Shown one piece after another: positions 1 to 14,000 of a DNA stretch of 64,000 bases. The DNA lies in the NCBI GenBank assembly GCA_021014325.1, contig CM037475.1, positions 2,077,001-2,141,000 of the forward strand, written 5' to 3'. The translations under genes were made by a program, and so were the position numbers. Source of the stretch: Plazaster borealis. Taxonomy: Eukaryota; Echinodermata; Asteroidea; Forcipulatida; Labidiasteridae. Below the pieces are notes generated by a model. It searched no databases. It was not told the DNA's origin and was given only the letters and a program-made list of their open reading frames with translations. Each line of letters opens with the position of its first letter. The stretch's first letter is position 1.

Positions 1-160
1 TTTTCCCCAAAATTGCCTCATGCATTTAAACAAGGTCCTCAGTGACCATCATCGTAATTGATGAATCAAGGGCCCTAAGAAATCTCATTGTTACGGTTTC
101 CCCCCCCCCCTTATCAGCGGTCCATAAAAGCCCCCATTTTGTTATCCACACAGCACTGAC

Positions 161-3100
161 CTGTATACTGCTAGTGGCCTCCTCAGGTTTCTTGTCCTCT
201 CGTACCCTCAGGAAGCGAGGAAATCTCAGAGAGATTCCTTTCTCCGGATCAACCTAGGGTTCAAGAGAAAAGGCAGGACAAAGGAATGAGTGGGTGAGGC
301 CCACGAGGGAAGGAAGCGCCGAGTTGTTTTGACGACCATGTCTTTTGAAAAAAGGTGGATGATTTGACTGTTAGAATAGAGAAGAAATCCCTTATACACT
401 AGCATTAACCCATAATTTAACTATAATTTGGTAAAGTAAAAAATACAAAGAGAGGCATTTTTGTTGTTGCTCTTTCACGGGGGAAAAAATAACGTCTATG
501 GGAAAAACAGTGCCAGCCTACAATTTGAGGTCAACTGGAGTTCAGCCTCACTAAAGATAAAAACCAGGGACCTCTTTCACAGAAATTCACAGGACATAAA
601 TTTAAACAAGCATAAATAGATCTTAATTAGCAGTAACTGGTTATCAGCCGAAATGTCATGTAATGTATATTGAATGAGGCTGGTTCCCTGCTTCATTGGT
701 TAATCCTCTTGTTACCAAATTATTTAACAACCGCAAGTGACTGAATTGTTCGACACTCAAGCGTAACGCAAACACTCTTACACAATAACACACATGTTCA
801 GAGTCAAATTTAGCACCCTGAAGACTTCATTTTAAAGCAAAATGAGAAACTTACTGAACTCCTTTTCACATAATCAAAAAATCGATGAAATCAAACAGTA
901 AGCGTCAGCTAAGAAGCAACTATAAATAAATAGTAAACTTGCGGGTACAACAAAGTGTAAAATCTCTTTGTGGGAGTGTTGGCTCTGAAAAGAGCCAGTG
1001 TGGTCTCGACGTTTCGAACAGTATACTCTGCTCGTCTTCAGGAGAATAAGCGTCAACGTTGTCAATCATTCATTCGGGAGTGTAATCAGTAAACTCAAAC
1101 ATCTTTTTATACACAAAACATGTGGCACTCCGTAGGTGTTTTGGCATTTCGGATCTTCCCACTCCTTTTTAAGAGGATTGCATAAAATAAACCTTTATGT
1201 TTTTACCACTGTTTGAAAGATCTGGGCCCAATTTCATAAAGCTGTTTAACAGAAAATTAAGCTCAGCAAATTTCTTTGCTAAGCATGAAATGAGTGGGCT
1301 ACCAGTCACAACAAAGGTAACTGTATGGTATTTTGGCTGGTAACCTATTTTTCCTAAGCAAGAGTTTTCTGTGCTGAGCAAGTTTCTGTCCTTACATGAT
1401 TTATGAAATTGGGCCCAGATCTTTCTCTTTCCAACCATTGTAAACTTGGCTATGGCATGTGAACATGGAAAAAACCAACAGCTTTATAATAAAAGGGCTT
1501 TGTGTTGGAGTTTTTGTTGACTAAAGTTGCGCCTATGGTAAGGAATTAGGAAAGGGTTAAGCAGATAAAATTTCTTAGTAAAATTTTCTGCCAATCAGGC
1601 CCCCCGATTTCATTAAAAGCAGATGTAAATTTTGTGATGTTACATTCACAAACATCTATTTGGCAGGTTGCTGGAGGACTGAGTTTGGTCTCGGACTAAA
1701 GAACATTCTCAAGTCCATTTTTTGTGGAATTGGACTTGGACTCGGTCTCGGACAAAAGGGACTTAGGACTCGGACAACAGGGAATCGACTTCAGCACTGC
1801 TATTTGGACCTTCAGCCAAATTTCATAAAGCTGTTGAGCAGAAAGTTCATACAAAATAACAGGGCACCATTTACAGCAAAGTCAAACAAATGGCGTTTTT
1901 GCTGGTAAACCACTTCTACTGAGCCCAACATTTTTTTGCTAAGCAATTGTTTAACAATAATAATAATAGTGGCTTCTTATATAGCCCTCAAATACGTCAC
2001 TCAGTGATGGCGCTCATGGCGCTCCAACATTCAGTGTCTTTCCTGCAAGGTATGTGGAGCTATGTTTTGAAGTATGAGACCTTTATAACACCATGTAATG
2101 GTCTACAAAGTGCTGTGGCACAATATGCAGCCAAACAAACCAGGAACACTGGGGCAAACCCCTTCTCTTTATGATAAGTGCTCTGGGTTCTTTTACGTGC
2201 ATTACACAACACAAGGGACCTACGGTTTAACGTCCCATCCGAAGGAGGAAGCATGTGGTTAAGCGTCTTGCTTAAGGACACAAGTGTCATGACCAAGACT
2301 CAAACCCACACTCTGCTGATCAGAAACACCAGAGCTCGAGTCCAGTGCTCTTATCCGCTCGGCCACGACACGTTTACTAGATTTATGACATTTGGACTTG
2401 CTCTTAAGTGTAATTGTAGGATTATTCAACACTAAAATGACTTACAATGCCGATGGCGGCTCGGTGGGTTGGTGATATGGAGAGGTCGGCCGCTTTGACC
2501 TCCCACACCTGCACAGCATCAAACCAATGGTCAGGGATGTGGCTGCTGTCATGACGATAGTACGGCCGTGGTTTCTCGATGACATGAGATTTGAAGAACT
2601 TACTGTGTGAGTCTAGCTCTTCATCCTTAAGTCCGGTTCCAATCTGAGAGAATGAAATCAAATCCATTTTGTAATTTTGTGAGATACTGTGAGAATGCTC
2701 TTGCCTCGTGAACAAGAAACACCCTGAGCTTTGCCTCGCCGATCCTTAAAACCCTCAAATGTCTTAACCACATCGTACACACTGGTCAGCTCATAATGCC
2801 GTGATATCCTAAGCCGGACCATGCCAAACATCCTTGAGGGGGTGTCAATCAACAGGGGTCAATGATTTGGTCAGGAGGGGGCAGGAAAAAACTCTGCCTG
2901 CATCCTTTGTGTACAAAATCGGTATGTCAATTGTCAATAGTAGATGTAACCAAATGATAAAATGTAACTAACTATGCAAACAAAGAAGCTGAAATTAACC
3001 CAGACAACACCTAGACATGTGAATAACACTTAGATAAAAACATTGTTGAGAAAGTGCAAAACACCTATTGTACTCAGACTCAAATTTTGAGTCTGAGTAC

Positions 3101-5038
3101 AAAAGGAAGCTTATTTAGTGCGGTCCACCCTTCAACTTGCTATAAAAAGGTTACCAGCCAAGATACCATGTCTTGTTAACTGTTGCTGACTGGTTCCCTA
3201 CCTATTTTCCTGAAGCAGAAAAACAATACCATAACAAACGGAAACACTTGAGAAAACCATTGACGCATCACATCAAGCTTTACTATGCTACATGTACGTA
3301 CTGAATGTCAGACACCCTGAACGCATCACCAATGCTGAACTGTATCGCCAGGCTATGTCACATCAGCATCAACAACACTACACAAAGCAGCGCCTACAAC
3401 TGATTGGACACAGGGTTCTCCCCAGGTTTTTTTCAAAACTGTGGGCAATCTGAACCCAAATTTGTTGATGTTTGGCCGAAGCACGCTGAATTGAAACAAG
3501 GTCTGTGGAATGTTTTCTATTTGGTGTCTATCTTGGGTTTTTGTTGGTGTTTTTTTCTCGGCTGAATTGTGTACGTATCGGTACGCAAATTGCGCGTATC
3601 GGGAGAACCCTGGAACACGCGACTAGGCGTGACATTCCACTCTCATTACTCTTGGACACAAACAACCACCCTACAGAACCGTACCGTAGAGGTGGAGCAC
3701 TTATGCGAACCTACCAACAGCAACTTTCTGATGACCTGAGGATGGTTGGTTGCAGATTGAACCAGCTTCACCAAGCCACTCAAAATGCCAAACATTACGT
3801 GTTGATGTTGTGTGTGTGTTTCGCACCAGCATCATCAACACTACACAAGCAACATCTACAACTGATTGGACAAGCAACTAGGCGTGACATTCCACTCTCA
3901 TTACTCTTGGACACAAACAACCACCCTACAGAACCGTACCGTAGAGGTGGAGCACTTATGCGAACCTACCAACAGCAACTTTCTGATGACCTGAGGATGG
4001 TTGGTTGCAGATTGAACCAGCTTCACCAAGCCACTCAAAATGCCAAACATTACGTGTTGATGTTGTGTGTGTGTTTCACACCAGCATCAACAACACTACA
4101 CAAGCAACATCTACAATGTGACACTCCACTCTCGTTACTCTTGGACAAGAGAAACCAACCTACAGAACCATAGGCCTACCGTAGAGGCGGCGCACTTATT
4201 CAAACCTAACAAGAGCAACTTTCTGATAGCCTAAGAGAATGCTTGGTATTGGCTTGAATCAGCTTTACCACAGGGCTCGAATTTTACACTGGACAGTAGG
4301 CCTGAGGCCAGTTAATTTAGTGCCTGGTCAATAAACTCACTTACTGGACAAGTCCAGCAGCCTCGTGTTTTTCAAATAAATAAAAATACCACACCGTGTA
4401 TAATATCTTGAAAATTAGACAAATGATGTTCAAATGTTGACTTTGAGTCTGATAAATATCTTTCAATTCTGTAGAGCATCGAAAAATACTTAGGCCTACC
4501 CAAAAGACAAATGAAATCAATATTCTCTTTAGTACTTGGTCAAATATAAACATCAATACATATTAAACTATGTGCAGTTTACATATTAAACTGTGTGCAG
4601 TTTACATATTAAACTTTGTGGAAAGTTTTTTCTCGTTTTGATTCTGGTCTTGTAAAAAGAATTCTGGTCCAATAAAAGTTTTTAGCTACAAGCCCCGAGG
4701 TCTTGTGGATTTTCACCCCGAATTCGAGGCCTACACCAAGCCACTCAATGGAAATCAACATCTTACATGTGTTCATTGAGCATCATCCGTGCAATGCATG
4801 CACAAATACGTCACCATGATCATGATACCATGATCATGATACCCCAAAAAAATATCAAATAAAATGGCCAGATTACATCACTCACTTTACAGATTGTCTG
4901 GAACTCTTCATTTTCCTCATCGTAACAAGCCAAGAGGAATCCGCCGTATGTTCCCGCCCTCTTGCCACGCCCATGGTAACCTCCAATCACGACCAAATCA
5001 AGGGTGTCGCCAACACCTTCAAGGTAGTCTTTCTTCAA
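161..5038 (-). CDS. LIG1: LIG1 OB-fold domain (exons 21-23), C-terminus truncated by window edge
   Basis: About residues 832-979. Exon 5038-4886 completes motif V ([17 protein letters not shown]) and carries [15 protein letters not shown]. Exon 2643-2446 gives [13 protein letters not shown] and [15 protein letters not shown]. Exon 253-161 gives [20 protein letters not shown], including motif VI. A clean GTCAGT donor follows position 161, so a further coding exon with the stop codon lies to the left of the window. The 4885-2644 intron holds a LINE remnant, several MITEs and an unexplained open stretch at 2658-2852 that is not needed for the coding frame. Confidence 0.93.
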
Positions 5039-8000
5039 CTGGAACGAATAAATTTAAAGAATTGTTAACTATTTTTATATATAAATAGTTCTTTACCTAA
5101 AAAACCAACACAAAAACAAATTGTAAATTATTTAATTTGGTAGAGTGCCGGCATGTTGATCCTTGAAATAAAAAGTGGCATCCCCTTAAGGTGATCCCTA
5201 TGCTGCTGCTTTACAAGGTTGTATCAAACATTTGGGCATAATCCCTGGCTTCACGGCAGTTGCAGGTTGAATGGCTTCTGACTAGCACCCTGGAACAAGC
5301 AGTAGGGCTCAGATAGCTCAGTTGGTAGAGCGCCGGCACGTTAATCCGGAAGTCACAGGTTCAAATCCTGCTCTTGTCAATTTGTTTTTGTTCCAGCCAA
5401 AATTATTTAAAATTTGCCCAGTCGGTATCCCTTGTGGTTTTAGTACTTGATATTTGAAATATAAAGTTGCATCCCCTTAAGGTGATCCCTCTGCTGCCCA
5501 TTCCCAGGTTGTATCGTAACCTTGGGAGTGATCCCTGGCTACACGGCTGTAAAGGTTGAATGGCTTCCAACTGGCACCCCCGAACAAAGACACTGACAAA
5601 ATAGGGAGACCACCAGCAGTAGGGCTAGCACATTAATCCGGAGGTTGCAGGTTCAAATCCTGCTCTAGACAATTTTTCTCTGTTCAACCCAAAATTGTTA
5701 AATTTAAAATAGATTTACAACAATCTCTTCTTCAGGTACTCAGAAACTGCGGCAGAATTAAATAAGACTTGTCCAAATTCTCACATGACAAATTCCCCTT
5801 TGGCATCTATGATCTTAGACACCGATTGCGTCAAGTCACAGACAGCTACGAGCCAAAGCCATGTCAGTCAAAGTACTTGATATAAACTTACTTTGAGCCA
5901 GTTGTGTGAGCGCCTAGCAATCTCATAGGTAGCGTCAACATCCAGCGTCTTTATCATCAAACCTTCACAGTTACCTACAAACAGAAGAAAACGGCTGATC
6001 ATTTTCACTCTGTGACTTCAGTGGGATGTTTAGAATGAGGCTGGCTTGGATGCACCAGGCAGCTTAGGCTACCATTGCCTGGTATTTGACAAACTTTTCA
6101 TAGCAATAGATACTGGCGTAACTAGACAATTTCATTTGGGTGGGGGGGGGGGGGAGTGCAAGCGGGGGCAAAGACATAATTTGAGGGAGCTATTTTATGT
6201 ATTGAACCATTCATTTGTTCATTTTTAAAATCTCATTTGGGGGGCAGGGTTCTACCGCCCGCCTCTGCCCCCCCCTCTCTGGTTACGCCACTAAATAGAT
6301 ACAAACTTGTACAAGGATTTGATATCCAAGGAGGCTTGAAAGCTATTAAATACCAACCACTCAATTTTGTGTACTTTCAACTTTGACCCTTATGGATGCA
6401 AGCTAGCATAGGGAGCCATCATTCAACACATTCTAACCAATGAGATCCACTAAATGGTTCAGCCCAGAGCCTATCTAAAGAGTATATTTCATTTGTTTCC
6501 AATTTGACAAGTAAAGAAAACGCTTGCTTACAAGAGACTGGTTATCAGTCAAAATCCCAGCTAATTTTTGCTTAGCAGATAAATGCTTTCTGCTTAGCAT
6601 CTTTGAGGCCCTACCTTTGATAGATTCATCGAGGAAGACAGCGATATCCTCTGTATCTGTAGAGATCATGGACGTAGCGTACATGAACTCTCCTTCAACC
6701 GGACTGAAGTGGGAATGAAGTAACTCTCGTCTCTTACGAAGTGTCTTAGTTACCAGAGACTTAAATAAAGGATAAAAGTACGACATAAACTTTCTCTTCG
6801 TACAAACATTCTTGAAACAAACTTTACAATGGGTGAAATCTTTCAAACTGAGCCATGTTTACAACTAGGTAATCATAAGAATAGTAGTTTTAAACACTGT
6901 TTCAAACAATCTAATGTTTTATAAATTTACTTATTATATAACAAACCAGTGTTCTCCCCAGGTTTATTCAAAACTGTGGAGCATTCTGGACCCAAATGTT
7001 TGGATGTTTGGCCGAAGCACACTGAATTGAAACAAGGTCTTCAGAATGTTTCCTACTTGGTGTTTATCTTTGGTTTTAAAGGCATCGTACACGTTTGGAA
7101 ATAGTCAAAGACCAGTGTTCTCATTTGGTGTATACCAACATATGCATAAAATAACAAGCCTGTGAAAATTTGGGCTCAATTGGTCATCGAAGTTGCAAGA
7201 AAATGATGACAGAAAAAACACCCTTGTTGTACAAATTTGTGTGCTTTCAGATAGGAATAAAAACTTCTTGCAAGAAGTTTTTATTATTTTAGTGAGAAAT
7301 TACCTCTTTCTCAAAAACTACGTTACTTGAGAGGGAGTCGTTTCTCACAATGTTGTATACTATCCACAACTCTCTGTTGCTCGTTACCAAGTCAGTTTTT
7401 ATGCTAATATATATTTTGAGTAATTACCAAATGTGTACGATGCCTTTAAAGCCCTACTGTGCAATCTCTGCAGCATTCTATATGGTTTTCTCTTGATGAT
7501 TTTTGTGAAATAACAAACTTATGAAAACAAAGAATAAATATTTATATTTTGTTTGTTTGCGTATTGGCAGAAATTTGCGGGTTTGGCACGCAATTCGCAT
7601 GTATCGGCCCGACACGCTAGCTTGTGCATGGGGAGAACCCTGCAAACATAATAATATGGGTTTTCCCGGGCAATTTCAGCAAACAAACAGCCAATTTAAA
7701 CATCATTCTAAGATCAAAACTATAAATTAGATTCATTCTGAACTACAATAATAGTCAAACTAGAACAATATGGGGAACAGTGACAATAGCCCGTATGCAT
7801 GTACCAATGCGCATGATAGGTGCGTAAAGGATTCTGGGTGAAATACAAGCAACACCGGCAACCATCATGGTGCGCTGATTTTTAAGTAATGCGGTACACA
7901 ACTATAAAACCTGGCACAGTTGCATGTAAACTACAGCATGGCGTCCATCTTGGCAGAATTGATTTATTTTAAAGGCCGTGTCTGAATTGGCGGCTTCAGC

Positions 8001-11000
8001 TACGGCTAGTCTTTTGCATCATCGTGCGTTGAAATATCGGACATCCTTTGCAACACGCCTGGCAGTTGTAGCCATAGCTGCAGCCGCCAATTTGGATATG
8101 GCCCAACTGTGCTTGGGTTTCCCAAGATGCATTGCGGTATATTTTTAAGATGGTGCTTGTGCATATGGGCTATTGAACAAAAACTTTATGCATGGAATTG
8201 CTGCCAGTGAAAAAACAAAACAAAACAACCACAAATCTTCCTCTCTTACCTCTCCATTTAGATACAAGAGATCAAAGACAAAGAGACAGACTTGAACTTT
8301 GATGTCGGACTCGTCTGCGTCTTTACGCTTCCTCGTACTAAGCACTTGGAATGGAAGAATCTGCTGTTTTTCTTGATCCCAGGCTACGGCTTCGGCATCC
8401 AGCACACATGACTTCACCTAAAGATCAAACCCCAACAAAAATTGTTCATAAATACCTGGGACAGTTTATCCATTCTGGTAGGTCGAGAAGAGATCATGTG
8501 GCCATGTTTAAATGTGTGATATAAATATGGTGAGGAGTGTTTAATACAGCCCGTGCTGCCAAGTATGCAGCGCACCAAGCTAAATCAACCACCCATCCGC
8601 CATTATACAATCCGATAATTTCCTTATTGAACACCCCCCCCACAGTTTTCTTCCAGACATTAATAGGATCAACTCTTCCCCATATTCGACAAACTTTATT
8701 TGCCTAACTTTATTCCAGGGGTGATAGTCACTGACAAAAAATTCTGAAACTGGGATCCAGATCTTAGAAGGTGCATTGACTACACCAACTCTCTTTTGAT
8801 AGGTGCCCTGCGAAAATGACCTCCGTCGATTACAGAGTTTGCAAAACAAGGCTGCTCGGCTAGTCTTTGCGTGTGGCCATGACCGGCCTTCTGCAGGCCT
8901 GCTGGCAGAGCTGCATTGGCTTCCAGTTAAAGAGCGAATAACCTTCAAAATTGTCGCTCATGTCTACAAAATTTTTCATGCTCAATCTCCATCATACCTG
9001 GTTGAACTTATACATCCCCACAACTCTAATATTCCTGATGCATAGACGTCAACTCCGCTCATCAGCCGATGAGACCCGACTTTCTGTTCCTAGAACTAGA
9101 AAGAAGGCTGGGGATAGCTCATTCACCGTGGCTGCCCCGCGTCTGTGGAATGAGCTTCCTGCCTGTCTAAGAGAAGCGATCTCGATGCCTGTATTCAAAC
9201 GTTTCCTTAAGACATTCCTGTTCCAAGACCAATCTTAGTCTGTCTCTTTTATTCGTGTTTCTTTTGCTATTTAATTATTTTTTTGTTATTGTTTTCCTGT
9301 AAAGCGCTCTGTTCTTTGTATAGCGCTATATAAATACTTTGTATTATTATTATTTTTTTATTAGCATGTCCACCTTTTGATAACCCCTGGAGTTATTGAC
9401 TCCAAGGAGCTTTTGGGAACAGTATCCACAGTATCCAAAGAGCATGACTTCTTTAATTTGGAGAAAAAATACAGCATTTGTGACCAGGCAGACTTTAAAA
9501 AGTCTGAATTGAGATAAAAGTCTGAAATTTCTTAGCCCTGCTTTACTCAAAAAATGTTTACAACTCAGGAAAACGAAGCTCTTACCTTGTCAGCGCTGTA
9601 GGCGTTTGGTAACCGTTTGATAATGTCTGGATATTTGGATGTATTGCTCTCTTGATTTCTACTGTAGATGTGAATCTCACCATTATCAAGAAGATGAATC
9701 TGAATATTAGAAGACAAACAAAAAAGTGAAATTAATATTCAAACTGCAGAGCTGCCAACATTTGCATCTTGCAATCAGGGAGATTTTGTTTCTACAATCA
9801 GGGAGATATTTAGAGTTTCATTCAGCATAATAGTTTCCATAACGGTGTTCTCCCCTAACAGTGGTCTGCTGGCCACATGCCAGTTAAAACACCCGATGTC
9901 TTTAACCCTCTAGAGACCAAGCAGCTTGTACCAAAATGCCCATAGCGGCCACAAACGGCTGCAAGATTTGACCTACTTCCACTTAACGAAAAAGGTCAAA
10001 CTCAAGGTCATGACCTGAATTAACATTTTCCAATATTTCCTGTTGGCTGCTACAATTCAAAATCAAAACCATATTCTTGTTTCTTTTAACAATTTCAACA
10101 TGGTGCGACAAATTATTTAAAGGGTCTGTATACGTTGGGTAATTACTCATGAAATTAACTGCAATAAAAACCTACTTGGTTAGAAGAACAGCAGCTTTCG
10201 ATAGTATAAAGCATTTTGAGAAACATTTTACCTTAAAGTAATGTGGTTATTGGAAAAAGATATCAGTTCTTATTCCCCAAAATTTGAATCTGAGAGGCGT
10301 TTCTGTCAGAAACGTTTCTCAGATTGTGTATTCCAATTGCAGATTATTCTTCCTGCATGGACATAACTGCTCCAGATTTTCAGCAATATCTCAAAAACGC
10401 TACCACCTTTTGAAATGAAATTTTCACAAGTTAGTTTTATGGTATATATCTACAACTATATAGGATTGAAACAAACAGTGGGTTCCAATTACCAAACGTA
10501 TACAATCCCTTTAAATAAAAATGCAGGTTTACGATCGACTAACCTGAGCTCTCTCTCCGTCATATTTATATTCACAAGTAAAAGCCATATTCTGGAACCT
10601 ATTCAGGACTTCGGACACCCCCTTGGTGGGATGGGCCAGCATGGGCTTGAGCGGGATACCAGGAGTCAGTTTGCAATGGTTGGGTAAATCTTCAAGTCCG
10701 TGCGTCAGTAGGACAGGAATTATAGCTCCGTAGTTTGGAAGCTCGCTAACAGCGGAGAGAAAGAATAACAAATGATGAATTGTTAAATTGTAATACAGCC
10801 ACAACAATCAATACAACAATTATTTGAATTTCTCTTGCTCCATATTAGTTTTAAAATTTCACTATAATAAGAAAGTTTTTTTTTCTTAATAGAATATATA
10901 TTTGTGTGTTTGTAACTCAAATTTAGTAAAATATATGTAGAATATTCAATTTTGTCAAGAATTGATAACAAACAAAAGTGTGTTCCAATCAATGCCATCC

Positions 11001-14000
11001 TGGGGCCTGAGACTACAATGAAAGAAACGCAGCCTAAAACCACTTCCTTTAAAACATTGCCCTGAACACAATTTTCATTGCTCTCCTTACAGTAAGTGAA
11101 AAATCAGCACACTGGTAGCAGAAAATTCTATGCTGTCAGGGCTCAAATTTTACACTGGACCACAGGCCCCAGGGCAGTAGTTTTAGTAAACTCAAGACTG
11201 GACAAGTCCGTCGGTCTTGCATTTTTCAATTGAATAATTAAACCTCCCTGTGTGTAATATCTTGAACAAAAACAAATTATGTTCAAATGTTGACTTTGAG
11301 TCCGGTAAATACCTTTCAATTCTATTGAGTAATGAAGTATAATAGTGTATACCCATAAAGACAAATGAGAAGTAAAATAAATGTTAAACTGTGTCAGGAA
11401 GTTTGTTCTCATTTTGATTCTGCTCTTGTAAAAACAATTTTGGTCCAGTAAACATTTACTGTGTTCTTGTGGATTTTCCCCCATAATTTGAGCCCTACTT
11501 TACGTAAGTGTATTTCGTAGATTAGCCAAGAAGTTTTCCTTGAGTGTATGCGTACTTGCTACTACTAAGCATTCTTTGCTTGCACAGCTAGCGCAAATAT
11601 TCAGCGCTAATCCTGTAAAGTGACAAATGATGACCATGAAATCAAGCCCAGATCTCTTACCAGTATGTCGTCTTAATAAGAAGAGCAGCATCGTCCATCT
11701 TCTTCTTCATTGAGTCCGATATCTTAGTCTTTGCAGAAACTTTACTTGGATCTAAAGGAATGAAGAAAAGATCATGGTTGCCAAATTTAATAATAATAAT
11801 ATAATAATAATTTGGGAGGCTAATCATGCTTACTGGCAGTTAAGAGCTGAATTGCGAGGGATGCAGCTACAACGTGTTCGAGAAGCAGGCATTTAAGGGC
11901 GCCCTTTGGCAGCCAGCCACATCAACCCATTATGACCACGGAGCACAGCCAGTTATCGAAAGTGTTTGATTTTATCCGAGGGAGGAAAACCGGATGGTCT
12001 GGAAAACCCTCGTGGCACAGCAGAGGACCAACGAACAACTCAACTCACATATGGCCCTGGCTGGGTATCGAACCTGGGTCACCTTGATGAGAGGTGAGCG
12101 TTCTTAACACACAAGCCAACCATGCCACCCCTAATTTAGCTGTCATTGTGATTTTCTTCCAAACTTGTGATATTTACAGAAATGTGTTTAAACAACTTTC
12201 ACTTTATGAAGCAGATCATAGAGGAAAAAATACTTTTTTATATCACATTAGCGACGCCAAAGTTTTAAAATTCACCCAAAATATTTGACGTTAATTGATA
12301 CAAATATTAAATTTTAGAAAACTTTTTTTACTTTAAAATCATCTTGAAATTTATATAACTTTAATAAAAAGAATCTCTCAAGAAACCTTTGTTCTAAGCA
12401 GCTCACTTCCTTATTTCCAGCGGCAAAATATTTGACATAGTTCAGTAAATATAGTTATATTATGTAATTTCAAATAAGCATGTTGAAAATATTTCAGAGG
12501 GAGGAGAATCCTTTAATGGAATATCCATACCTGTTCCAGGGGGAGTAATGACAGCTGCATGACCAATAGCAACAAGTACGGACTGTTCTGCTAGACCAAT
12601 GCGTAGTTTGCCACCAAGTGACCTGGAAAGGTAAAACAAAAAATAATAATAATTGCAAAATTAGTCAAAAACTTGTAGAATTGTTATATTTTGTATATTA
12701 CTTTTTAAAATGGGAAAATTACATCTTTGATTCATTCCAGTTCAAAGTAAGTGGAAAGAGATTTGAAATATATAATTTGTTTTTTACCCTTTCACCGATG
12801 TGTATTAAAGGCACTGTACACGTTTGGTAATTTCTCAAAATATATATTAGCATAAAAACTTACTTAGTAACGAGCAACGGAGATCTGTTGATAGTATAAA
12901 ACATTGTGAGAAACGACTCCCTCTGAAGTAATGTAGTTTTTGAGAAAGAGGTAATTTCTCACTAAAATAATAAAAGACTTCTTGCAAGAAGCCTTTTATT
13001 CATATCTGAAAGCACACAAATTTGTACAACAAGGGTGTTTTTTCTTTCATCATTTTCTTGCAACTTCAATGACCAATTGAGCCCAAATTTTCACAGGCTT
13101 GTTATTTTATGCATATGTTGGGATACACCAAGTGAGAATACTGGTCTTTGACAATTACCAAACGTGTTCAGTGCCTTTAAGCACTGTATACCTGAGTTGG
13201 TTATTCCTATTTGAGATGAGATCTTACCTAATAAGGTACTTGGATTCACAATCCCTGCATGCAACCAACAGACCCTTTATCTTATCAATCTTCCTCGACA
13301 TCGACTGAAACAAAATTGAAAAATAAATGAAAGAATACCTGGGACAGTTTATCCATTCAGATTGGTCGAAAGGTGAAATCTTTCGGACAGTAAACAAAAA
13401 GAGACCTTCCTTTTTTTTACAAAAATGTTAGCACCAGACACTATCCAGGGAGAAGGATTGACATACCTTTTGTTGGTGGAATGTTTCTTTATCTTAATCC
13501 CCAACAAATGTAGTATACTGTGTTCAATCCCCTACAATTTGTTATATCATTTTGCTTTGTAGGCACCCCCACTGTGGTTTGTGGTTTTGTGACTGTAAAG
13601 ACTGGGTTACAGTGTTCTATTTTTAATCCTTGAAAGTGTGTTGACATCTGCTCCTTTTACAGATGGGCTCATAGTTCTGATTGGAATCAGTAGAAACAGT
13701 TGAAGGGAAGTTACAAGTTCTGTTTAACCGTTTTTAGGAAAATAAACGTAAATGCACAACTGTAATTTTGTTTGCAAATGAGTAATAAATAGAGGAATAA
13801 AAAAAATAATACAGAACCTTCAATTTGTAAACAAAAGTCAGAAACTGAACTTACAGTGTTGCCAGACATTGTAGCGATTTCCCTTAGAGTGTTGAACACT
13901 TTCAGCACAGTCAGTCTTGGTGGGGTAAACATCGTCCGCTGGTTGCTACGGCTACTCTGTTGGGTTGAAAAAAGGATACACTTGAATTTGCTGAGGGGAG

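Noticed and set aside
3505..4173. 222-codon open frame as a possible novel repeat protein
   Set aside because: It is MITE sequence followed by a duplicated LINE C-terminal segment.
5308..5380. Possible tRNA gene (A-box and B-box like blocks)
   Set aside because: The same sequence occurs decayed at five or more other places with shared flanks, so it is a tRNA-derived repeat; acceptor-stem pairing is also poor.
12960..12995. Stem-loop with T-rich flank resembling a bacterial terminator
   Set aside because: It is the palindromic centre of MITE family A and recurs in every copy.
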